Below, piece after piece: positions 41,448-50,440 of a stretch of DNA of 64,000 nt. The notes beneath the pieces are model-generated. The model searched no databases and was not told the origin of the DNA. It worked only from the letters and a program-made list of their open reading frames with translations. The stretch is from Danxiaibacter flavus (lineage in GTDB: Bacteria; Bacteroidota; Bacteroidia; Chitinophagales; Chitinophagaceae): assembly GCF_041060425.1 (NCBI RefSeq), contig NZ_JAULBC010000008.1:62001-126000 (forward strand), read 5' to 3'. Position 1 is the stretch's first letter, and each line of letters opens with the position of its first letter. Both the position numbers and the translations under genes were made by a program.

Positions 41448-42698
41448 ATGAAACGCCCCCTTTGTATACTGGTGATCGTCGCAGCCTTTTATGCAGGGTG
41501 TTCAAAAGAGCCTAAAGAGCTTAAGCCAAGTGGCCCGGAGAAGGTTTCGATCACGTCAATTGCTCCATCGAGTGGCCTGGCAGGCACAAAGGTTGTCATT
41601 AAAGGCGCTCATTTTGGAGTTAACCCATTAGATAACATTGTCACCTTCAACAACAATCCGGCAGTAGTGTTTTCATCCTCTGCTGACTCTTTGATTGTAA
41701 TAGCTCCCGCAAACGGCACATCAGGACCCGTTACAGTTGCAGTAGCAGGAATTACTGCAATCGGACCCGTTTACACCTATATTGCCGACCCGGTAGAAAT
41801 TGCTGACTCAGTAGACGTGTATGTGGCAGCTGCGGCTATGGGTGTTATGTATTGGAAGAATGGTGAGGCGACTTATCTGGAACCTACACAAAATAACATG
41901 GGAGGAGCGTTCGGCATTGCAGTATCAGACACCGACGTGTATGTTGGCAGCTATACTCATTTTAACACGTATCCAAGTTTTCAGGCGGCCTATTGGAAGA
42001 ACGGAAAAAAAACGAACCTTTCTTCGCCTGAATCAGCAGGACAGGTAAGAGTACTTGAGTTATTCGGCAACGACCTCTATGTAGGTGGCAGTGAAAACGA
42101 CAAGCCTGTGTATTGGAAAAACCGGGTAAAATACAGTTTGCCCTTTACCGGTGGTTATGCAAGGGTAAATGCATTGGCCGTCAATGGCAACGATGTATAT
42201 GCAGCTGGTTTTCAACCAGGACCTGGTAATGAGTGGCATTCGGTTTATTGGAAAAACGGCATTGAAACCGTTCTGGGCAAAGATGCCCTGGTTGATATAG
42301 GGGCTACTTCCATAACAACGAGCGGTAACGACGTATATGTTTGCGCTACCGAGTCGGGGGATGCAGTCTACTGGAAAAATGGAGTGAAGGTAACATTGGA
42401 TAAATATCCGGGTGTTGATCCTGTTGCTGCCAACGCAATTGTGTTAGCAGGCAACAGCATTTATGTTGTAGGCAGTTATCGTGGGGACGCTGTTTACTGG
42501 AAAGATGGAGCAAGGATTACGCTCCCTAAACGGGGATCTTCTGCCGTCGCCACAGCTATTACATTTTATCAATCCGATATTTATATTGGTGGGCGGGATG
42601 GAGGCTTACCTGTGTACTGGAAGAATGGAGTTGAGGTTCGGCTTTGCTGCAGTCAGTACGGAACTGTAAGTGCCATTGCCGTAACTAAAAAGCAATGA
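41448..42698 (+). CDS. IPT/TIG-domain lipoprotein with WKNG repeats
   Basis: From the ATG at 41448, the lipoprotein signal MKRPLCILVIVAAFYAGCSK (lipobox YAGC) is followed by an IPT/TIG domain (residues about 35-110, ITSIAPSSGLAGTKVVIKGAHFG) and a set of repeats of about 40-45 residues. Each repeat has a DVYV(A/G)G turn and a PVYWKNG motif; roughly seven WKNG copies are seen. This is a beta-propeller-like layout. It is an envelope-attached, probably outer-membrane-facing protein of unknown target. Seventeen upstream codons (to 41397) are also open but would hide the lipobox. Confidence 0.75.
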   Translation: MKRPLCILVIVAAFYAGCSKEPKELKPSGPEKVSITSIAPSSGLAGTKVVIKGAHFGVNPLDNIVTFNNNPAVVFSSSADSLIVIAPANGTSGPVTVAVAGITAIGPVYTYIADPVEIADSVDVYVAAAAMGVMYWKNGEATYLEPTQNNMGGAFGIAVSDTDVYVGSYTHFNTYPSFQAAYWKNGKKTNLSSPESAGQVRVLELFGNDLYVGGSENDKPVYWKNRVKYSLPFTGGYARVNALAVNGNDVYAAGFQPGPGNEWHSVYWKNGIETVLGKDALVDIGATSITTSGNDVYVCATESGDAVYWKNGVKVTLDKYPGVDPVAANAIVLAGNSIYVVGSYRGDAVYWKDGARITLPKRGSSAVATAITFYQSDIYIGGRDGGLPVYWKNGVEVRLCCSQYGTVSAIAVTKKQ

Positions 42699-43204
42699 CG
42701 CTAAAGCCCTTTGGCTTATGTTTCAAATTATACTAACTTACTTGTTTTAAATAAGATCTCCTTCCTTAATACTGCGATAAGAAGTAAAACAGCTCAAAAG
42801 AAACATCAGGTACCATTTAACAGAAGAAAACTTCAAAATGGGTTAAACACGTAACAAAAGCTTTTGCTGCTCGACATGCTAACGCAGCACTACACGTGGC
42901 GGTTCGTTAGACACGAACCATGGCGCTAGATTCGCGCGGAGTTTGTCGGACCGACAATGAATGATAATGATATAACGAAGATCCTAAAGTCACGAATTGA
43001 AACCTTTTCAACATTGAGTGCTTTTTGCTTGTGAATGGTTAATGCCCTACGGGCAATGAATACAATGGGTGCGGAATTTTCTATTGAGCTTAATGCCCTA
43101 CGGGCAAGAGAACCATGAGACTACAATTTTGTATCCTGTGCATGGCAGGTTTAGCATACATTAAGATCTCTTCGCTTCAAATTGTGCCAAAGTTTGTTGC
43201 ATAA
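42699..43204. other. 500-bp spacer with CCCTACGGG palindromes
   Basis: No gene recognised. TTAATGCCCTACGGGCAA occurs near 43039-43056 and 43090-43107, matching the smaller TTCCCTACGGGAA units of the 8.7-kb array. A CGGACCGACAA segment near 42948 is part of another weak palindrome. Confidence 0.55.
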
Positions 43205-43237
43205 AAAAACTGCTTCGTTAATCGAGAAGCAGTTTTT
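43205..43237 (-). terminator. Rho-independent terminator
   Basis: AAAAACTGCTTC and GAAGCAGTTTTT form a perfect 12-bp stem with an 9-bp loop, read on the minus strand with a T run. It lies 21 bp past the stop of the 43258-44433 gene. It could also act on plus-strand read-through. Confidence 0.85.
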
Positions 43238-43257
43238 AATAAAGAAAATATTCTTAG

Positions 43258-44433
43258 TTATTGGACTGTTGTTTTGAATTGCCCGTTTGTTATTGTAAAA
43301 GGCCCCCCAAGAAGAGTCATTGCCGTCCCCGAGAAGCTACCTGTTAAGAGCTTCGACGATGGGTCATAGCTTGTTGCGTTGATGGCTATATTCACAGCTG
43401 GTGCTTCTTTTGCAGCACCAAAAATGAGTGTCTGGGGGTTTTTAATAATAAATCCAAAAAAATTACTTGAAGACTGATCGTTGGTATTGAATGTACCGGT
43501 TGGCGGACTTGTCAGGGAATGATCAAACGAATAAGCTATTGCAAAAGTTGTATCGCCGGTTGCTGCTGTTGATCCAAGAATCCACATCACCTTGTACGTA
43601 AGCGAATCTGCTATAAAAGAAGTGTCAATATAGCCGTGATAATTATTGGCGCCTTCTGTGAAACTCCACGCATAATCATCTCCATTTACAGCGTCAAGAA
43701 CGGTAAATGTAATGCCACATCCACCCGATCCATTTGAGAACTGGTATTGAAAGGCACCGGCGTCCGTCGGTGTGCCAATTCCATCAAGATAGACAGTCTG
43801 GGGACCCGTTGTCGTAAACGTACCGGTCTTGCTGAAGCTTATGCCGTTGACTGTATTGGTTGCGATATTAAAATTTCCTAATGTTGTAACATTTACTACG
43901 ACACTCAATTTGTTAGTTGCATCCAGCGCTTTTCCAGCGACATATCTGCCATAAACTGAATCGGAAGCACAATCACCAAATGTAAATTGGCCACCTCCCT
44001 GCCCAGAACCTGTGCTATCTTGTATTGCTAATTGAAACGCACAAATGGACGTATCGTAATTCAATGTAAATTCTGCAAAGCCGTTTTCAGGAAGACCGGT
44101 TGGTTTCAAGTGAATGGTGTTCATACCGAGGTTCATAAATACACCACTATCCTTGAAGGAAAGGCCATTCTGCATATTAGTATAAATAACGTAGGTCCCT
44201 TTTTGGGTAACATTTACTTTTACTTCTAGATAATTGGAATCGGTGGGGGTAACTCCGCCATAGAACACACCATGTGGAATAACCGTCATGCAATTGCCGC
44301 TGTCGTCTTTAAGTGTGCCAATGGACTCCTGGCCGGGAATAATGCCTGTTTCAAAGCTTTTTTCTTTCGTACAGGAAATAAACCATGCCATAACAAATAA
44401 GAATAATGCGCCGAATGCTAGTAATTTTTTCAT
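43258..44433 (-). CDS. Large exported lipoprotein, unknown function
   Basis: This 391-aa protein has a lipoprotein signal (lipobox FISC, cysteine 21: MKKLLAFGALFLFVMAWFIS-C). The mature chain is beta-rich with two internally similar halves (SYLEVKVNVTQKGTYVIYTNMQNGLSFKDSGVFMNLG and NKLSVVVNVTTLGNFNIATNTVNGISFSKTGTF). The repeat fits tandem Ig-like domains. Surface-exposed lipoproteins of this kind are common in Chitinophagales, without known roles. Confidence 0.8.
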   Translation of the reverse strand: MKKLLAFGALFLFVMAWFISCTKEKSFETGIIPGQESIGTLKDDSGNCMTVIPHGVFYGGVTPTDSNYLEVKVNVTQKGTYVIYTNMQNGLSFKDSGVFMNLGMNTIHLKPTGLPENGFAEFTLNYDTSICAFQLAIQDSTGSGQGGGQFTFGDCASDSVYGRYVAGKALDATNKLSVVVNVTTLGNFNIATNTVNGISFSKTGTFTTTGPQTVYLDGIGTPTDAGAFQYQFSNGSGGCGITFTVLDAVNGDDYAWSFTEGANNYHGYIDTSFIADSLTYKVMWILGSTAATGDTTFAIAYSFDHSLTSPPTGTFNTNDQSSSNFFGFIIKNPQTLIFGAAKEAPAVNIAINATSYDPSSKLLTGSFSGTAMTLLGGPFTITNGQFKTTVQ

Positions 44434-44471
44434 GAATACTGCAAGTTGATTTTGTAATATATAGATATGGG

Positions 44472-45470
44472 CTAAACTAATAACGCTGCCTTCGAGGATA
44501 AATTGCTTTTGGTGGCCAATTCCTGTATATTTTGCAGGGTTACAAGCGCTATCTGGGTAAGTGCTTCGCTTGTAAAAAAGGCCTGGTGTGCGGTAACCAG
44601 TACGTTGGGAAAGCTCATTAACCGCTGTATGGTGTCATCTTCAATAATATCGGCAGAAAGGTCGCGGAAGAATAATTTTTCCTCCTGTTCATACACATCA
44701 ATACCCAAATAGCCAAGCTGCCCTTTTTTCAGTGCTGCGATAACAGCAGGCGTGTCTATTAATCCACCGCGGCTGGTATTGATCAGCATGGCTCCTTTTT
44801 TCATCATTGCCAATGTGGAGCTGTTGATGATGTGTTTGGTCTGATCGTTCAACGGACAGTGCAATGAAACTATATCGGATTGTTGCAGCACTTCAATAAC
44901 CGGCAGATATTCCACGCCCGAAGCTTCCACCTCTCTGTTGGCGATAACATCAAAGGCAATAACCCGGCAGCCGAATCCTTTCATGATCCTGCAAAATGAG
45001 GCTCCAATATTCCCTGTTCCGATTACGCCAACTGTTTTACCGTGAAGATCAAACCCAAGTAAGCCGTTCAGGGAGAAATTCTGCTCGCGAACGCGATTAT
45101 ATGCTTTATGTGTTTTGCGATTGAGTGTTAGAACCATTGCAGCAGTATGCTCTGCTACAGCTTCCGGTGAATATGCCGGAACGCGGCAAACGTGAATGTT
45201 ATTTATTCTTGCCGCTTCAAGATCCACATTGTTAAACCCTGCACAGCGCAACGCAATGATCCGCACGTTCCTGGCCGCGAGTTGTTCAATTACAGCTGCA
45301 TCGACCCTGTCGTTGACAAAAACACATACTGCATCTGCATTTTCAACAAGACTTACGGTTTGAGCATTCAATTGTGTTTCGAAAAACTCCAGTTGAAAAC
45401 CAAACGAATCATTGTATGTAGAAAAGAAATGTTTATCGTACGGTTGTGTTGAAAAGAAGGATATTTTCAT
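44472..45470 (-). CDS. D-lactate dehydrogenase-type 2-hydroxyacid dehydrogenase
   Basis: The start at 45470 (MKISFFSTQPYDKHFF) matches family N-termini; 22 open upstream codons are ignored. The protein has the NAD-binding motif VGVIGTGNIGASFCRIMKG, the substrate Arg in INTSRGGLIDT, Glu in GIDVYEQEEKLFF, and the acid His in VTAHQAFFTSEAL. The length of about 332 aa is right for D-LDH (ldhA type). It reduces pyruvate to D-lactate with NADH in the cytoplasm. It is a single gene. Confidence 0.92.
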   Translation of the reverse strand: MKISFFSTQPYDKHFFSTYNDSFGFQLEFFETQLNAQTVSLVENADAVCVFVNDRVDAAVIEQLAARNVRIIALRCAGFNNVDLEAARINNIHVCRVPAYSPEAVAEHTAAMVLTLNRKTHKAYNRVREQNFSLNGLLGFDLHGKTVGVIGTGNIGASFCRIMKGFGCRVIAFDVIANREVEASGVEYLPVIEVLQQSDIVSLHCPLNDQTKHIINSSTLAMMKKGAMLINTSRGGLIDTPAVIAALKKGQLGYLGIDVYEQEEKLFFRDLSADIIEDDTIQRLMSFPNVLVTAHQAFFTSEALTQIALVTLQNIQELATKSNLSSKAALLV

Positions 45471-45610
45471 CAGTGTGTTTTTTGGTTTGCAACTGTTCCC
45501 GTCGGGTGGATTTTCAGTGCTGCATAACGCCAGCACACTTATGTAGGCAAATGTAATGTTTAAATGAATTGAAAAATTGCCATTGATTGTACGGCCAGAT
45601 TAAATAAAAA

Positions 45611-45634
45611 ACGGCCGGAATTTCTTCCAGCCGT
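45611..45634 (-). terminator. Rho-independent terminator of the sterol desaturase-like gene
   Basis: On the minus strand, ACGGCTGGAA and TTCCGGCCGT form a 10-bp stem with one mismatch, followed by TTTTTTA. Confidence 0.8.
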
Positions 45635-45669
45635 CAAGTACCAATAAAGCTGCCTATGAAAATTTTGAC

Positions 45670-46611
45670 TTACGAAATAGCTACTTCTGCACCTGTCTCG
45701 CGCGATTGCAATACTGGTTGGAGATGGTGCCCGGCCGGGGCATCCGCTTCTTCTCTGACTGCGGGTCCATCGGCTGCAAGTTCACTACCCGGAATTTTTG
45801 ATTTGAAGATGGGCCAGAGAAACTGAGCATACCATTCATCAGATTCATAATGTGAGATGCCATATTTTTCCGGGTATTTCCTCGAGATATGCGCTGTTCC
45901 AAAAATGATATCCCACAGGAAGAACATGTTGCCAAAGTTGCCCTTATAAAAGCCGACGCCATCGCCATGTGTATCCGCATGATGCGCGTGATGTGTGGCC
46001 GGAGTTGAGATCAATCTTTCCAATACCCAGGCTATGGGGTTCAGCCATTTGATCTGGTAAAAAGGTTTATCCCAAGGAATGCTGGAATGTGCAAGCGTGG
46101 TGATCGTACCTTTTATACCTCCTACAACAAGTGCTGCAGGTCCGAGACCTAAATAGACCAGTGCTGTTGTCAGGTAGATCTGCGAAAAGAAAAAAGTATA
46201 GATCAGGTTTTGACGGCTTGCCATCGCCATACCCATATAGGGCGCAGAATGGTGCGTACGGTGAAAGCGCCACATAAAGCGTACTTCATGATGCAGGCGA
46301 TGATACCAGTATTGGGTAAGATCATCTGCGACGGCTATTATCAGGCATCCCCAGAAAAACGGCACCCAGCTAAAATAGCCTTTGTAGCCTGGTAATACTA
46401 CCGGCAGTAATTTCAATCCGAAATAAGCGATCGCCGGTCTAACAACCAGGCGCGGAATGATGAAGCAGATAATATCCAGCGTTCGTTCATTTTTGCTCCA
46501 TTTGCCTTTGTACAATCCAAATGAGAATTCTACAATACCAAGGGCGATCATGAAAATTACCAGTCCATTGCCGTGGAAGCTGTCGAGAATAAGTTGAAGA
46601 AATTTTCCCAT
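45670..46611 (-). CDS. Sterol desaturase-like (fatty acid hydroxylase superfamily) membrane enzyme
   Basis: This 313-aa protein has four or five TM helices and the family's histidine clusters: HRLHHEVRF, HRTHHSAP and HAHHADTHG. These bind a diiron centre. The family hydroxylates or desaturates lipids using O2. Nothing in the neighbourhood gives the substrate. Possibilities in Bacteroidota include alkylglycerol or sphingolipid/hopanoid-type lipids. The two tiny membrane proteins encoded just upstream on the same strand may belong with it. The last 30 residues are acidic and variable. Confidence 0.87.
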   Translation of the reverse strand: MGKFLQLILDSFHGNGLVIFMIALGIVEFSFGLYKGKWSKNERTLDIICFIIPRLVVRPAIAYFGLKLLPVVLPGYKGYFSWVPFFWGCLIIAVADDLTQYWYHRLHHEVRFMWRFHRTHHSAPYMGMAMASRQNLIYTFFFSQIYLTTALVYLGLGPAALVVGGIKGTITTLAHSSIPWDKPFYQIKWLNPIAWVLERLISTPATHHAHHADTHGDGVGFYKGNFGNMFFLWDIIFGTAHISRKYPEKYGISHYESDEWYAQFLWPIFKSKIPGSELAADGPAVREEADAPAGHHLQPVLQSRETGAEVAIS

Positions 46612-46625
46612 AGTTAAATTTTTGA

Positions 46626-46712
46626 AGTGAGGAATGAGGTGTGAGGAATGAGGTGTGAGGCTTGAGATGCCGGGTGTTTTACCTGATACCTTAAGCCTGA
46701 TACCTGAAACCT
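46626..46712. repeat. Heptanucleotide-like array (GAGGTGT and ACCTGATACC types)
   Basis: GAGGAAT/GAGGTGT/GAGGAAT/GAGGTGT 7-mers, then ACCTGAT/ACCTTAAG/CCTGATA-type units, between the sterol desaturase-like start and the 51-aa gene. Confidence 0.55.
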
Positions 46713-46716
46713 TAGA

Positions 46717-46872
46717 TTATTTTGTTTGTTCTGTCGCTGCGTTCGCTTTCTTTAGCCAGGGCTTTTGCCCGGTAATTGATAAGTATAAAAACATCAGTAA
46801 TATCGGCAGCGCATACAAAAACAAACTGAGGAAGATGCTGCGCCCTATTTTATCACGAGTTGCTTTTGCCAT
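46717..46872 (-). CDS. 51-aa single-TM protein
   Basis: From the ATG at 46872 the product is MAKATRDKIGRSIFLSLFLY, then ALPILLMFLYLSITGQKPWL and a charged tail KKANAATEQTK. It has a basic head, one strong TM helix (about residues 13-33) and a charged end, as in real small membrane proteins. It starts 2 bp after the stop of the 57-aa gene, which argues for co-translation. The family is not recognised. Confidence 0.65.
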   Translation of the reverse strand: MAKATRDKIGRSIFLSLFLYALPILLMFLYLSITGQKPWLKKANAATEQTK

Positions 46873-46874
46873 GA

Positions 46875-47048
46875 TTATCTGTTTAATGAAGTTTGAATTT
46901 GTGATGAATCAGGTTCACTATTTTTTGTGGGTGTAAGCGTTTTTTGTGTAAGCCAAAGCGCCCCGAAAATGAGTGCCAGTGGAACAAGCACCAATATGAA
47001 ACCCACAAGTATTTTCTTTATAAGGATATTAAAGTCTTGAAGTACCAT
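46875..47048 (-). CDS. 57-aa single-TM protein
   Basis: From the ATG at 47048: MVLQDFNILIKKILVGFILV, LVPLALIFGALWLTQKTLTP, then a polar tail TKNSEPDSSQIQTSLNR. It has one TM helix at about residues 13-34. It is the first of a two-gene unit with 46717-46872, followed by the sterol desaturase-like gene 105 bp on. No homologous family is recognised. Confidence 0.65.
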   Translation of the reverse strand: MVLQDFNILIKKILVGFILVLVPLALIFGALWLTQKTLTPTKNSEPDSSQIQTSLNR

Positions 47049-47980
47049 GCGTGTCTTTTTAATTGTATACAGTTATTTGGTTGATTGCTTTTTGTGACTT
47101 GTTTATCAATGTTCTTCTGATGTAAAACGAAGAGACACTGAGCATTCCGAACTAGTTTGGTTGCTAAGGACAAAGCGAGAACTGCGTGGCTAATAAATTT
47201 ACCACCATTTATGTACACGCGCTTTCGCCCGCCTTAGCAATATTGTATATGGGTTAGAAAAAGAAGTGAAGATGAAATCAACAACAACAATAGAAGTTGG
47301 ATGCGTTGTAAGAGTAAGAAACCACCAGTTGTTTAATTGTCGTGTTCATACAATAAAATTTCAAAACAGTTAAATAATGTATGCAAGCTTGCCAGTTCGT
47401 TTGCAAGTCTTGTTATTGGTGGTAAATAATTAGTCTACTAAAACTATAGACAAATATAGTTTTGTGAATTTAGATTTCAAAATTTTATTTTTCAAATGAC
47501 TATTTCAATTGACAGTTGAAAATTGACAATTGAAAATGATGGGCGAAATGTATCATTTTCAAAAAACAAAACAGGGGCAGATTTATTCGCTGCCCTTTCT
47601 GTTATTGTTGGTGCGAAGCGTTCATTTCCTTTGTTGCATATCAACCGGATGCAAATTTTCTTTCGCTGAAAATATACAATCCCGAATAGATAGTATTATT
47701 ATAGGAACGTCTAAGCCCATTTGTCCAAACCCTGAAAGGGTGACATAGTATAATGTCAACCCCTGCCCGTTCGGTCAGGCGGGCTTCGGGTTTTAAATGC
47801 GGACGTGTGTATCTTTCTATAATAATTTCATCCCTCCGGGATTTGGTCTATCTGCGCTGAAATATTTCGTAGTATACATTGTGGCCCTGTTGTCTCTTCA
47901 TCAATAGGAGCAGGGCATAGTTGAAAATTGAGATAAATGACGGAGGCTATAATATTGAAATCGTCTCTTCAATGCCAAAT
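47049..47980. other. Long intergenic stretch with palindromes and heptad arrays
   Basis: No gene is supported. TTGAAAATTGACAATTGAAA heptads lie at 47503-47537. A CCTGCCC...CAGGCGGG palindrome is at 47762-47783, and an ATAATTTCATCCCTCCGGGA palindromic unit near 47820-47845 matches those at 61061-61203. Confidence 0.55.
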
Positions 47981-48262
47981 AAAAAAGGGCCATTCAAAAA
48001 CTGAACTTCCATCTTCCTTCAATGGATAATTGAAAATTGACAATTGACAATTGAAAATGATGGGCAGAATTTGGGCTCTTGAACATTCTTTTATTAATGC
48101 TCAATAAAAAAGCGCCATTCAAAAACTGAACAGCCCATCTTCCTTCAATGAATAATTGAAAATTGACAATTGAAAAATGATGGGCACAATTTGAGCTCTT
48201 AAAAATTCTTTTATTAATGCTCAATAAAAAAGGGCCATTCAAAAACTGAACAGCCCATCTTA
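47981..48262. repeat. Tandem repeat of about 120-125 bp
   Basis: GCCATTCAAAAACTGAAC starts recur at 47988, 48113 and 48233. Each unit contains a TTGAAAATTGACAATTGAAA block and a TTTATTAATGCTCAATAAAA block. Two and a half copies are visible. The stretch up to 48291 then holds ACTATCTT tandem text. Confidence 0.8.
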
Positions 48263-48291
48263 CTATCTTACTATCTTACTATCTTACATGT

Positions 48292-49863
48292 CTACTTCTT
48301 CACCATCCACCCCTTATTCGTCTTCACATATTGCGCAACGTTGCTCAGCGGGCTCTCAACGTTTTCTGTGCTGAGGCAGCTAATTGCGACGTAACAATTG
48401 TTCCATTCTTTAGGGATATCAGTGTCGAAAATGTCTACAGATAAAGAAGGTTTATTAAAGGCAGAAAAAATGTATCGCGGGTGTTGTCCGAGTGTAGGGA
48501 TATCATTCGCTATGTAAACAACATAGGCGCGGAGGTCTTCTTCGCCATCAGCCTGTTTGGCATCTATCTTTAATACAGTTCCTTTGAAATTACCTTCGCC
48601 GTTTCGTGCATTTACAATGGTTGGTTTAGCTGGCGGCGTGCTGTCAATCCAGGGCATCGGTGGAATGATGGCCGGGTACTTATAATAGTTGAACCGAAGG
48701 CTGTCGCTCCAGCCATTAGGATTGCGTTCAAAATTCTTACTGCTGAAGAATGCACTGCCTTGTATCTCGGGATAGTCACGCAATAATTTAATCTGGTTAG
48801 GTAACTCGTTTGGGTTTCTCCATGGTTTGGTGGGATTTTCAAAAACGCGGTAAACACCATGTCCAACATAAAGGTGCCTTCCGTAAGTATGTTTGGTCCA
48901 CCAGTCGAGCAGTGTTTCATAGTCACACAAGTGATGACCTATCTCCCAATACAGTTGCGGCGCAACATAATCAATCCATCCTTTACGTAGCCAAAGCAGA
49001 ATGTCGGCATAAAGATCATCGTAGTTGGTAAGACCTGCTCTCGTATCACTTCCTGCAGGATCAATATTGCTGTTTCTCCAAACGCCGAATGGACTAATCC
49101 CGAATTTTACCCATGGCTTGGTTTGGAAAACGATATCGTGAATTGATTTTACAACGCTGTCACAGTTGGCCCTGCGCCATTCCGGCTTACTCATGCCCCT
49201 GCCGTATTTCCTGAAAGTACTTTCATCGGGAAAATCCCTGCTGCCTATTTTATAAGGGTAGAAATAGTCATCCATGTGAACGCCATCAATATCGTACCGT
49301 TGCACGAGGTCCTTCACAAGATTTGTGATATAGTTAACTACGGCAGGCTCTCCGGGGTTAAAATATTTTTTATCACCGTAGGTAAAAAACCATTCGGGAT
49401 GTGTGCGCGTAACGTGTGTAGGAGCAATTGAAGATTTGTAAATATTGAAAACAGCCCTGTAAGGATTTAGCCACGCATGAAATTCCATTGCCCGTTTATG
49501 AGTTTCTTCAACCATAAACTGTAACGGGTCATAATAAGGAACAGGTGCCAGCCCTTGTTTCCCGTTCAGGTATTCGCTCCAGGGTTCAAACTGAGAGGGG
49601 TAAAAAGCATCTGCAGCGGGTCTGATCTGAACAAATACGGCATTCATTCCATTACGGTGATGCATATCCAGGATCCGTATAAATTCAGCTTTTTGTTCGT
49701 CTACAGACAGATTTCTTTTGCTGGGCCAGTCTATGTTTTCAAGCGTGGCTATCCAAACAGCCCGGAATTCATATTTTGGTTGTGCATAGGCATGTGAAGT
49801 GGATATGCCTAATGCAAGAACAAGAACTAATATATAATAAAAAAGAATATTTGTGCTTTTCAT
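48292..49863 (-). CDS. GHL10-type (DUF187) family 10-like glycosylhydrolase, exported
   Basis: This 523-aa protein has a signal peptide (FYYILVLVLALGISTSHAYAQ). The TIM-barrel GHL10 domain opens EFRAVWIATLENIDWPSKRNLSVDEQKAEFIRILDMHHRNGMNAVFVQIRPAADAFYPS and continues YDIDGVHMDDYFYPY and WIDYVAPQLYWEIGH. A C-terminal Fn3-like part follows. The family (YngK/DigH-type) cleaves denuded peptidoglycan glycans in E. coli. The motif set and length match. Function here is probably envelope glycan turnover. Confidence 0.9.
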   Translation of the reverse strand: MKSTNILFYYILVLVLALGISTSHAYAQPKYEFRAVWIATLENIDWPSKRNLSVDEQKAEFIRILDMHHRNGMNAVFVQIRPAADAFYPSQFEPWSEYLNGKQGLAPVPYYDPLQFMVEETHKRAMEFHAWLNPYRAVFNIYKSSIAPTHVTRTHPEWFFTYGDKKYFNPGEPAVVNYITNLVKDLVQRYDIDGVHMDDYFYPYKIGSRDFPDESTFRKYGRGMSKPEWRRANCDSVVKSIHDIVFQTKPWVKFGISPFGVWRNSNIDPAGSDTRAGLTNYDDLYADILLWLRKGWIDYVAPQLYWEIGHHLCDYETLLDWWTKHTYGRHLYVGHGVYRVFENPTKPWRNPNELPNQIKLLRDYPEIQGSAFFSSKNFERNPNGWSDSLRFNYYKYPAIIPPMPWIDSTPPAKPTIVNARNGEGNFKGTVLKIDAKQADGEEDLRAYVVYIANDIPTLGQHPRYIFSAFNKPSLSVDIFDTDIPKEWNNCYVAISCLSTENVESPLSNVAQYVKTNKGWMVKK

Positions 49864-49888
49864 GCCGCGAAGATAATTGTAAACGCGG

Positions 49889-50347
49889 CTATTTGCTCCT
49901 TATTTTCTCCAGTAAGTTAACAAGCTGTGAAGCTTCATCTTCTGATATACCTGAAGCCAGATTATCTATTTGTTCATTTTTCTGGTTCAATCTTTCCAGC
50001 AACTCTTTACCGGCGTCGTTAATTGTGACGTCAACCAGGCGTTTATCAGTTGTTGAAGTTTTTTTATCAACCAGCTTTTTTAAAATAAGCCTGTCCACAA
50101 TGCGGCTGGTATCACTCATTTTGTCCAGCATCCGCTCTCTTATCTGAAGCGTGCTTAATGGCTTGCCGCTGGCTTCCAAAATGCGCAACAGGTTAAACTG
50201 CTGCGGAGTTATATCTTCCTGCTCTAATATTTTTTTTAATTTTTCCTGAAACCAGTTGCTCGTGTACATAATATTCACCATCACTTTCTGGTAATCATTC
50301 CGGAAATTAGTCTGTTGAACAGCTAAGGCACTACTCATGGTTAACAA
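49889..50347 (-). CDS. MarR family transcriptional regulator
   Basis: This 152-aa protein has the winged-helix core ITPQQFNLLRILEASGKPLSTLQIRERMLDKMSDTSRIVDRLILKKLVDKKTSTTDKRLVDVTINDAGKELL, the typical MarR recognition helix and DxR wing. Dimerisation helices lie at both ends. It is a single gene upstream of the GHL10 gene and could regulate it or a distant operon. The ligand is not predictable. Confidence 0.9.
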   Translation of the reverse strand: MLTMSSALAVQQTNFRNDYQKVMVNIMYTSNWFQEKLKKILEQEDITPQQFNLLRILEASGKPLSTLQIRERMLDKMSDTSRIVDRLILKKLVDKKTSTTDKRLVDVTINDAGKELLERLNQKNEQIDNLASGISEDEASQLVNLLEKIRSK

Positions 50348-50440
50348 AGTTTTAAGTCTTATAAAAGATTATTAATGTTAAATAATCAATGGCAAACCTT
50401 ATACCAAAAACGGAGACCAAAGCACGAGCGGCCTCAAAAT

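Noticed and set aside
46655..46936. 93-codon plus-strand frame
   Set aside because: It is antisense to the 51-aa membrane protein and to a heptad array, with no supporting motif.
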